From: Bacteroidales bacterium | GTDB lineage: Bacteria; Bacteroidota; Bacteroidia; Bacteroidales; 4484-276 | Length of the DNA stretch: 9,284 nt | Direction of reading: 5' to 3' | NCBI GenBank assembly: GCA_029939965.1 | Contig: JAOZRY010000093.1 | Coordinates: 1 to 9,284, forward strand | Part shown: positions 1-5,346 of the stretch, in pieces | Numbering within the stretch: position 1 is the stretch's first letter | Layout: each line of letters starts with the position of its first letter | Notes under the pieces: model-generated | What the model was told of the DNA's origin: nothing | The model's database searches: none | What the model saw: the letters and a program-made list of their open reading frames with translations, nothing else | Position numbers and translations under genes: made by a program

Positions 1-47
1 GCAGATACGACCGGTTAGTAAATGTTACCAGAATCCTGACTTTCCCA

Positions 48-199
48 AATTAGTGCCTGTCTCTAATGTCCCCTAACTTCGTTATGCTTGTGCTGAAAAC
101 AAACATTTACAAAAGTAAACTTATTGTTTTTCAGCACTTCACAAGCCTCGTTAGAGAACATTATAGATCAGGCACCGACTTTATGGACGGACACTAATT
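48..199. repeat. Long imperfect inverted repeat, MITE-like
   Basis: The ends 48-61 and 186-199 are inverted copies matching at 12 of 14 positions (AATTAGTG followed by CCTGTC or TCCGTC). Inside, 53-59 (GTGCCTG) pairs with 169-175 (CAGGCAC). Further paired blocks are CTAATGT with ACATTAT, CTAAC with GTTAG, CTTGTG with CACAAG, and GTGCTGAAAA with TTTTTCAGCAC. The tip is TTTAC-AAAA-GTAAA at 106-119. The right arm carries about 19 extra bases near its outer end. There is no open reading frame and no clear target-site duplication. A non-autonomous transposon relic or a genome-specific intergenic repeat is the likeliest reading. The size and long arms are unlike a simple terminator. Confidence 0.55.
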
Positions 200-231
200 A
201 GGACTTGCGCAGAAATATAAGAGCCTGCTCA

Positions 232-251
232 AAAATAACTTCCGGTTTTTA
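232..251 (+). repeat. 20-bp repeat copy A, in rlmN leader
   Basis: Identical, in inverted orientation, to 4144-4163. The core is TAACTTCCGGTTTTTA. Similarity extends a little further upstream, where both copies have GCTCAA just before. This copy is non-coding; the other spans the stop codon of the cytochrome c gene. A rough chance estimate for a 20-bp identity in a window of this size and composition is well below 0.01, so a shared origin is plausible, though the function is unknown. Confidence 0.4.
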
Positions 252-344
252 TGAACATCTATTATTTACTACTATACAGAATGTTACAACTCATATTTCT
301 ATTTTCCATTTTCAAACTGTAAATACTTACCAAAAACTTTAATT

Positions 345-1385
345 ATGAAAAAACAACCTCTGTTTGGAAAAACATTAAACGAACTTAGTGCTATTGTTAC
401 AGGTTTTGGATTACCCAAATTTACAGCTAAACAAATTGCAGACTGGCTATACAAAAAAGATATCAGCTCCATTGATGAGATGACCAACCTTTCGAAAAAC
501 GCCAGATCAATATTACATGAACACTTTGAGTTCGGCCTTACTAAATTCTCTAACGTTCAGGAATCGGTTGATGGAACCAGAAAATATCTTTTCCCAACCG
601 GAAAGCACAAGTTCATCGAAGCGGCATATATTCCCGAAGAAACAAGGAGTACCTTATGCGTATCGTCGCAGGTGGGATGTAAAATGGGTTGTTTGTTTTG
701 CATGACAGGTTTACAGGGTTTTCAGGCCAATCTATCAGCTTGTGAAATCGTAAATCAGGTATGTAGTATTCCCGAAAAGGATAAACTATCAAATCTGGTT
801 TACATGGGAATGGGCGAGCCTTTTGATAATTTGGATGAGGTAATGAAAAGCCTCGAAATTTTTACATCGGACTGGGGATTTGGCTGGAGTCCAAAAAGAA
901 TTACTGTGTCCACAATCGGTATTATTCCGGCAATGAAACACTTCCTTGAGAACAGCCAATGCCACCTTGCTGTAAGTTTACACTCACCTTTTAATGAGGA
1001 ACGCAAAAAACTAATGCCTATCGCAAATCTGCATTCCCTACAGGATTTAATCAACACCATACGAAATTTTGATTTTGGCCGTCAACGCCGGATATCGTTT
1101 GAATATATATTATTTAAAGGCCTAAATGACACGCCCACTCATGTAAAGGAGCTTTCGAGAATGCTTCATGGCATTCGCTGCCGAATTAATCTTATCCATT
1201 TTCATCCCATACCAAACACAACTCTGAAAGGATCATCCGATTCAACCATCGAACATTTTATGACGGCTCTCAATGAAAAGGGCATTCGTACCACTATTCG
1301 TGCTTCGCGAGGGCAGGATATTTATGCAGCTTGTGGATTATTATCGACCAAAGAATTGGTAAAAATCAATTATTCGGATCACTGA
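345..1385 (+). CDS. rlmN: RlmN, dual-specificity rRNA/tRNA adenine-C2 methyltransferase
   Basis: A radical-SAM enzyme that methylates C2 of A2503 in 23S rRNA and of A37 in certain tRNAs; it is cytosolic and supports translational accuracy. The protein has 346 residues, normal for the family. The [4Fe-4S] cluster motif CxxxCxxC is C112-C116-C119. The two mechanistic cysteines are in place: C105 in TLCVSSQ (equivalent to E. coli C118) and C330 in AACGLL (equivalent to C355). E92 sits 13 residues before C105, as the E. coli E105 does before C118. The GMGEP SAM-binding motif is at 155-159, followed by ITVST and SLH motifs typical of RlmN. The ATG at 345 gives the expected N-terminus. The gene stands alone: a 108-bp gap containing a promoter separates it from the next gene. 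All catalytic residues are present, so it should be active. Cfr is a less likely identity given housekeeping context and the close RlmN match. Confidence 0.96.
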   Translation: MKKQPLFGKTLNELSAIVTGFGLPKFTAKQIADWLYKKDISSIDEMTNLSKNARSILHEHFEFGLTKFSNVQESVDGTRKYLFPTGKHKFIEAAYIPEETRSTLCVSSQVGCKMGCLFCMTGLQGFQANLSACEIVNQVCSIPEKDKLSNLVYMGMGEPFDNLDEVMKSLEIFTSDWGFGWSPKRITVSTIGIIPAMKHFLENSQCHLAVSLHSPFNEERKKLMPIANLHSLQDLINTIRNFDFGRQRRISFEYILFKGLNDTPTHVKELSRMLHGIRCRINLIHFHPIPNTTLKGSSDSTIEHFMTALNEKGIRTTIRASRGQDIYAACGLLSTKELVKINYSDH

Positions 1386-1463
1386 TACTCAGGTTCAAAT
1401 TTTCGAAATTTTAAATTGAAAAACTTCTCCGTTCAAAAAAAATCTGAGTATGCCTATTTTTTC

Positions 1464-1471
1464 TAATTTTG
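1464..1471 (+). promoter_or_regulatory. Bacteroidota -7 promoter box (TAATTTTG)
   Basis: A perfect match to TAnnTTTG, placed 22 bases before the ATG of the DUF1573 lipoprotein gene, giving a short leader. The bases after the box (GCGGCTCAAAA) nearly match those after the minus-strand box at 9030-9037. I see no convincing -33 element. It probably drives the lipoprotein-yajC unit. Confidence 0.65.
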
Positions 1472-1493
1472 CGGCTCAAAACAAATTTTATTT

Positions 1494-1964
1494 ATGAGTT
1501 TTTTAAAAAGTATTTTAATAATTCTGATTTTCATCAGTTTAATTATTGGTTGCAATAATTCGGAGAAAGATACCGGACAACTTCCGGCTGACCTTGTTCA
1601 CAATCCAAAATCAGCTTCGGGTATAAAAACAAAAAATGGAAAACCGGTAATAAAATTTGAAAATGAAATGCACGATTTTGGAAGAGTGATAGAGGGTGAA
1701 ATTATAACTTATGCATTTAAATTCACCAACAATGGTGATGCCGATTTGCTTATCACTGATGTTAAATCGAGTTGTGGCTGTACCATCCCCCAATTTACCA
1801 AAGATGCAATATTACCGGGCGGTAAGGGCACAATAAAAGTAAAATTTGATAGCAGTAATCGTAAAGGATTTCAAAACAAAACAGTAACTGTTATCTGCAA
1901 TACAATGCCCAACACCAAAACACTCCGAATTAAAGCACAAGTAATTGTACCAGAAAAATATTAA
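1494..1964 (+). CDS. DUF1573 domain lipoprotein
   Basis: An exported lipoprotein of 156 residues. A hydrophobic signal (about 4-19) ends in the lipobox IIGC, so C20 should be the lipidated first mature residue; the mature start CNNSEKD has acidic residues nearby. A linker runs to about 50. One immunoglobulin-like DUF1573 domain covers about 53-152, with the family's usual signature: F-E-x-x-x-HDFG (55-63), a FKFTNNG strand (75-81), the SSCGCT motif with C94 and C96, and a final run of beta strands. The molecular role of DUF1573 proteins in Bacteroidota is not established; an envelope or binding role is inferred from the fold and export signal. It has its own promoter and lies 36 bp before yajC, so the two are probably co-transcribed. 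The ATG at 1494 is chosen because it begins a complete signal peptide. Confidence 0.9.
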   Translation: MSFLKSILIILIFISLIIGCNNSEKDTGQLPADLVHNPKSASGIKTKNGKPVIKFENEMHDFGRVIEGEIITYAFKFTNNGDADLLITDVKSSCGCTIPQFTKDAILPGGKGTIKVKFDSSNRKGFQNKTVTVICNTMPNTKTLRIKAQVIVPEKY

Positions 1965-2000
1965 AACATATAATTCAATCTTAACATAAAACAAATAACA

Positions 2001-2333
2001 ATGACACTACTAAATTTTATTTTCCTAATGATGCCACAAGAAGGTGGTGAGGGTGATTCAACATCATTCTTTATCATGATTCTTTTGATGATCGCAGTAT
2101 TTTATTTTTTCATGATCAGGCCTCAAATGAAGAAAAGCAAAGAACAGAAAAACTTTAGAGAGAGCATGAAAAAAGGTGATAAAATTGTTACCATAGGCGG
2201 GATTCACGGGAAAATTCTCGAAGTTAAAGAAACTACATTAATTATCGAAATTGAAGGGCAAAACAGGCTGAAAATTGAAAAAAGTGCTGCTGCTGCTGAC
2301 AATACGTCCATGATTGTAGAAAAACAGAAATAG
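2001..2333 (+). CDS. yajC: YajC, accessory subunit of the Sec-SecDF translocon
   Basis: A small inner-membrane protein that associates with SecDF and SecYEG and helps protein export. It has 110 residues, a usual length. One transmembrane segment at about 22-39 is followed by the family motif MIRPQ (38-42) and a basic cytosolic stretch. The YajC core KGDKIVTIGGIHGKI lies at 58-72, with beta-rich sequence to about 93 and a short Ala-rich tail. The N-terminus is somewhat extended (MTLLNFIFLMMPQEGGEGDS) and holds a glycine/acid-rich patch before the membrane segment. It probably shares a transcript with the lipoprotein gene upstream and is closed by the strong terminator at 2357-2412. In many Bacteroidota it sits between a DUF1573 gene and a ybbR-like gene, as here. 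Confidence 0.93.
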   Translation: MTLLNFIFLMMPQEGGEGDSTSFFIMILLMIAVFYFFMIRPQMKKSKEQKNFRESMKKGDKIVTIGGIHGKILEVKETTLIIEIEGQNRLKIEKSAAAADNTSMIVEKQK

Positions 2334-2356
2334 ACAGTAACGAAATAGTACATTTC

Positions 2357-2412
2357 AAAAACTCCACTCTGGATAAATTTTGTTTGGAATTTATGCGAGT
2401 GGAGTTTTTTTT
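2357..2412 (+). terminator. Rho-independent terminator after yajC
   Basis: A perfect stem pairs ACTCCACTC (2361-2369) with GAGTGGAGT (2397-2405), extended by A:T pairs from an A-run at 2357-2360. The T-run at 2405-2412 completes a canonical terminator. The loop itself carries a second stem (ATAAATT with AATTTAT), making one long hairpin. It separates the lipoprotein-yajC unit from ybbR-coaE. Confidence 0.9.
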
Positions 2413-2434
2413 GGATAAATCCTGATGAAATTAA

Positions 2435-2442
2435 TACTTTTG
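2435..2442 (+). promoter_or_regulatory. Possible -7 box (TACTTTTG) before the ybbR-like gene
   Basis: Matches TAnnTTTG exactly, and a TTG lies 21 bases upstream at 2411-2413, just past the terminator T-run. However, the box ends only two bases before the ATG at 2445, so transcription would start at or just inside the start codon. It could mark a leaderless message or be coincidence in AT-rich DNA. No later in-frame Met suitable for a full-length protein exists. Confidence 0.35.
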
Positions 2443-2444
2443 TA

Positions 2445-3431
2445 ATGAGACCATTAAAATTTTTTTCGGAAAAGAGAAGCGAAAATTTTAAATACAAAAC
2501 CACTGTATTTCTGATTTGTTTAACTGTTTCCACATTTATTTGGACACTCATTAAACTCTCCGACACTTACTCAACTGAAATTATTATCCCGGTAACATAT
2601 AGTAAAATTCCTGAAGGTAAAATCCTGGTAAATGATGTTGACTCTATAATTAAAATTGGAATTAAAGACCGTGGATTTCCACTGATCTGGATAAAATATT
2701 TTACCCGAAAAGCACCTTTCAATATCGCTTTAAATAATATAAGGATGAGGCAAAACATGCATCAGTACGAAGCACTTATGAGTACAAGAGCATGGTCGCA
2801 AAATTTTCTTAATCAGTATAACCTTGGAGGAAGTGTAGAATACATACGACCCGACACAATATTGTTTTATTTTGAAGACCGGTATTCAAAGGATGTACCT
2901 GTACATCCTAACATAAACATCAATTTTAAAAACCAATATTTTGCATACGACACGTTGACATATACGCCGGAAGTAGTAACCATTAGCGGGCTCAACAAAA
3001 CCCTCAACAAAATAACAACAATCCAAACCGTTCCTGTTACCTTTAATAATCTTAGTACTTCCATCGATAAAAATATTTTTCTTAAAACCCCAAACAACGA
3101 CCCAAATATTGAGATTACTCCTTCAGAAATTAATGTGAAACTACACGTGGAAAAATTTACTGAATCACAAATCGAAATATCCATCAATAAAATCAACCAA
3201 CCCGATAGTATTCGAATCAAATTATTCCCGGAAAATATAACCATTAAATATCTGGTTGCACTAAAAGATTATAAAAAGATCACGCCCGAAATGTTTAGGT
3301 GTACGATCGACCTTGATCAAATAAAAATAAATAGTAGTGATAAACTTGATGTTTTGCTAAGTGTAATCCCCCAGTTTGTAACAATTGTAAAAATCGAACC
3401 TGCCGAAGTTGATTATTTAGTTTTAAAATAA
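2445..3431 (+). CDS. YbbR-like (CdaR-type) membrane-anchored protein
   Basis: A protein of 328 residues with a short basic cytosolic start, one transmembrane segment at about 18-37 (TTVFLICLTVSTFIWTLIKL) and a long extracytoplasmic part. That part is beta-rich and looks like diverged YbbR repeats: about 45-145, about 148-238 (clearest, with the EVVTISGLNKTLNKI stretch typical of YbbR domains) and a third at about 240-328. In Firmicutes the YbbR protein CdaR regulates the diadenylate cyclase CdaA; no cdaA lies in this window, so that role is inference only. The start is chosen for the intact membrane anchor. The stop codon overlaps the coaE start by one base (TAATG), which suggests translational coupling. 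The gene follows a strong terminator, so it needs its own promoter or some read-through. Confidence 0.8.
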   Translation: MRPLKFFSEKRSENFKYKTTVFLICLTVSTFIWTLIKLSDTYSTEIIIPVTYSKIPEGKILVNDVDSIIKIGIKDRGFPLIWIKYFTRKAPFNIALNNIRMRQNMHQYEALMSTRAWSQNFLNQYNLGGSVEYIRPDTILFYFEDRYSKDVPVHPNININFKNQYFAYDTLTYTPEVVTISGLNKTLNKITTIQTVPVTFNNLSTSIDKNIFLKTPNNDPNIEITPSEINVKLHVEKFTESQIEISINKINQPDSIRIKLFPENITIKYLVALKDYKKITPEMFRCTIDLDQIKINSSDKLDVLLSVIPQFVTIVKIEPAEVDYLVLK

Positions 3432-4030
3432 TGCTTAAAGTTGGTCTAACCGGAAACATTGGAAGTGGCAAAAGCCTCATAGCACGGATATTTGAAACAC
3501 TCCAAATTCCTGTTTTTTATGCTGATGTGGAAGGAAAAAAAATCCTCGACACTTCCAGTGTTGTTTCCGACATCCAAAATATCTTTGGTCTCGAAGTAAT
3601 CAAAAATCAAAAAACAGACAGAAAGGCCTTGGCTAAAATCGTATTTTCTGATAAATTAAAACTCACTAAACTCAATAATATAATCCATCCCGCAGTAAGA
3701 AACAAATTTAATACATGGGCTAAAAATTACACAGGTACACCATATATTTTATATGAAGCAGCCATACTTCACGAATCGGGGCATTACAAATACATGGACA
3801 AAACAATAGTTGTAACTGCACCGGAAAAACTAAGAATAAAAAGGGTAATGAAGCGTGATAGTATTTTGGAAGAGATGGTTGTGGAGAGAATGGCAAATCA
3901 ATGGCCACAGGACATAAAAGTGAAACTTGCTGACTGGGTTATCAACAATAATGAGGAGGAATTGCTAATACCACAAGTAGTAAAGCTTCATAAAAAAATA
4001 ATTGAATTAAACCATTTGATTTCCAAATAG
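3431..4030 (+). CDS. coaE: Dephospho-CoA kinase
   Basis: The last step of coenzyme A synthesis: ATP-dependent phosphorylation of the ribose 3'-OH of dephospho-CoA, in the cytosol. The protein has 199 residues, normal for CoaE. The Walker A loop GNIGSGKS is at 8-15. The substrate-side acid is D32 in YADVEGKK, HPAV is at 86-89, YEAAILHESG (108-117) corresponds to the family's (L/F)xE-SG region, the lid-type segment RIKRVMKRD is at 135-143, and ADWVINN at 167-173 is the usual C-terminal nucleotide-contact motif. The ATG shares its A with the stop codon of the ybbR-like gene, so the start is well fixed and translation is likely coupled. No clear intrinsic terminator follows; the next gene is convergent. 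Confidence 0.95.
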   Translation: MLKVGLTGNIGSGKSLIARIFETLQIPVFYADVEGKKILDTSSVVSDIQNIFGLEVIKNQKTDRKALAKIVFSDKLKLTKLNNIIHPAVRNKFNTWAKNYTGTPYILYEAAILHESGHYKYMDKTIVVTAPEKLRIKRVMKRDSILEEMVVERMANQWPQDIKVKLADWVINNNEEELLIPQVVKLHKKIIELNHLISK

Positions 4031-4143
4031 GATTTATCATGGCAAATGACCATTGTTCCTTTTCATTGATGCATCACATCGCTAATAAAACCGGAATTGA
4101 AAATAACAGGAGAAGGAAAGTTAGTTTAAATCAAACTGTGGGG

Positions 4144-4163
4144 TAAAAACCGGAAGTTATTTT
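4144..4163 (-). repeat. 20-bp repeat copy B, across the cytochrome c stop codon
   Basis: Inverted copy of 232-251. On the minus strand it covers the last codon and TAA stop of the cytochrome gene plus the first 13 bases downstream. The shorter word AAAACCGGAA also occurs nearby on the plus strand at 4087-4096, so the segment may be part of a small dispersed intergenic motif. Confidence 0.4.
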
Positions 4164-4621
4164 CGTTGAGCCTGCACGTCTTCAATTGTAACAACCCCAC
4201 CATTATTACCCCAACTGTTCAGGATATAATACACAACATCCCGTACTTCCTCATCGGAAAGATCTTTAAGTAGCATTTCATTTCCCGGATAGGTGAAACC
4301 ATTTACAGTAATAGATTCCGTAGATCCATACATCGTCTGCCTTATCGCACGGTTTATATCTTCAAGCAAATAATCAGCGTTTGCCAAAGGTGGAAATGTT
4401 TGTGGTAAACCCTGGCCATTTTTCTGATGACACACCGAGCACGATCCTTTGCCCTCATAAATAGCCTGCCCCTTAAACATAGGTGAATTTAACTGCTTAA
4501 TTTCCTGCATTTTATTCAAATTAACATAATTAGGAGCTGACGCAATACTCGTTGGCGCAATGCTAAATGCCATAAAAAAAATAAATGCAAGTCCTAAAAC
4601 ACTAAAAACTAATTTTTTCAT
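4157..4621 (-). CDS. Exported single-heme cytochrome c
   Basis: A periplasmic or membrane-anchored c-type cytochrome of 154 residues; an electron carrier. The N-terminus is a signal sequence (basic MKK, hydrophobic core 4-22) with a possible cleavage after SIASA (residue 29); without cleavage it would be a membrane anchor. The heme site is C61-S-V-C64-H65. Around it, the sequence NGQGLPQTFPPLANADYL and the later VNGFTYPGNEM and ILNSWGN resemble the class I cytochrome domains fused to or paired with copper nitrite reductases. M116 is the likely sixth heme ligand, although the family's common Met-Pro pair is Met-Leu here. No partner reductase or oxidase is in the window, so the redox partner is unknown. 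The gene is convergent with coaE. A one-mismatch -7 box (TACTATTG) lies in the 138-bp upstream gap, too weak to call. Confidence 0.88.
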   Translation of the reverse strand: MKKLVFSVLGLAFIFFMAFSIAPTSIASAPNYVNLNKMQEIKQLNSPMFKGQAIYEGKGSCSVCHQKNGQGLPQTFPPLANADYLLEDINRAIRQTMYGSTESITVNGFTYPGNEMLLKDLSDEEVRDVVYYILNSWGNNGGVVTIEDVQAQRK

Positions 4622-4759
4622 TGTTTCTGATTTTTAATTTTAATTAGAAATGGTTTTGTGAAAACAATAGTACAAAAAAGATATTTGTGTAAAAATAATT
4701 TAATTTTTGAAATTTCCATTTAACCTGAAGAATTCATGCATAATATATTATCCATTCCG

Positions 4760-5302
4760 TCAAAAGCCATTATAACTCACAATCTCATCAAATGATTTGC
4801 GGTTTTTGTTGGGTAGTTTTTTATAATCAGGATATCCGACAGAAATAAGCAAACCGATGGTTTTTCCTTTCGGAATATTAAGAATACCCTTAATAGCCTT
4901 TTCATTAAACCATCCCAACATACATGTTCCCAACCCATTTTCGGTGGCTTGCAAGCAAAAATGTTCAGCAGCAATTCCGATATCAATCAAGGGGTACTCT
5001 TTATTTTTAATCTTCCCACCGATTTGTGTTATCAATTTTGGTTTTTCCATAATCATAACCACAACAACCTGTGCCTTGCTAACAAACTTGTTAAAAGAGA
5101 CTACCTTATTGTAGGTCTCTTTCGAAACCTTTTCAACCATTTTGGTATCATCAACTACAATAAACCGCCAGGGTTGCGAATTGGAGGCAGATGGAGCCAA
5201 CCGTGCAGCTTCAAGACAATAGTCGATTTTTTCCCGTTCAACAGGTTGCTCAGTGTATTTTCGGGCACTAAAACGTTGTTGCACTAATTCTAAAAATTTC
5301 AT
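4760..5302 (-). CDS. Nitroreductase-family FMN oxidoreductase
   Basis: A flavoprotein of 180 residues, a short member of the nitroreductase superfamily (cytosolic, usually a homodimer using NAD(P)H). FMN-binding signatures are visible: RFSARKY at 10-16 for the phosphate, APSASNSQPW at 36-45, and the GLGTCMLGWF segment at 123-132 in the second half. The C-terminal NRKSFDEIVSYN is the usual family ending. The natural substrate cannot be told from sequence; members reduce nitroaromatics, quinones or flavins, or act in other redox steps. It lies 44 bp downstream of the patatin-like gene on the same strand and may be its operon partner, although no functional link is obvious. The 137 bp after its stop contain no convincing terminator. 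Confidence 0.9.
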   Translation of the reverse strand: MKFLELVQQRFSARKYTEQPVEREKIDYCLEAARLAPSASNSQPWRFIVVDDTKMVEKVSKETYNKVVSFNKFVSKAQVVVVMIMEKPKLITQIGGKIKNKEYPLIDIGIAAEHFCLQATENGLGTCMLGWFNEKAIKGILNIPKGKTIGLLISVGYPDYKKLPNKNRKSFDEIVSYNGF

Positions 5303-5346
5303 AATTCAAAGAGACGTTAAATTATTAATTAAAAATAAATCCAGAA

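Larger units (their letters stand above)
1..344. other. Non-coding stretch upstream of rlmN
   Basis: No supported gene lies here. A frame open from the window edge to a TAG at 51-53 reads as 16 residues ending in LTFPN and could be the tail of an upstream plus-strand gene, but a second frame is also open, so I do not call it. Positions 48-199 hold a long imperfect inverted repeat (separate entry). Positions 200-344 are the rlmN leader, with the near-palindrome GAGCCTGCTC at 221-230 and a 20-bp stretch that recurs inverted at 4144-4163. I found no perfect TAnnTTTG box close to the rlmN start. Confidence 0.6.

Noticed and set aside
3..53. Possible 3' end of an upstream plus-strand gene (RYDRLVNVTRILTFPN then TAG)
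   Set aside because: Only 16 codons are in view, another frame is open as well, and no family can be recognised.
71..158. Integron attC site
   Set aside because: R-box-like ends deviate from RYYYAAC and GTTRRRY at their outer base, pairing continues beyond them, and no integrase or cassette genes are present; kept only as an alternative in the inverted-repeat finding.
1385..1462. Weak terminator after rlmN: ATACTCAG (1385-1392) with CTGAGTAT (1444-1451), then TTTTTT
   Set aside because: Eight-base stem with a loop of about 50 bases and a T-run that merges with the next promoter; too weak to call.
4031..4156. Terminator between the convergent coaE and cytochrome genes
   Set aside because: Only short hairpins such as AGTTT-AAATC-AAACT without a T-run were found.
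4740..4751. Perfect 12-bp palindrome ATAATATATTAT upstream of the cytochrome gene
   Set aside because: Pure A/T in AT-rich DNA and far (over 115 bp) from the start codon; could be chance.
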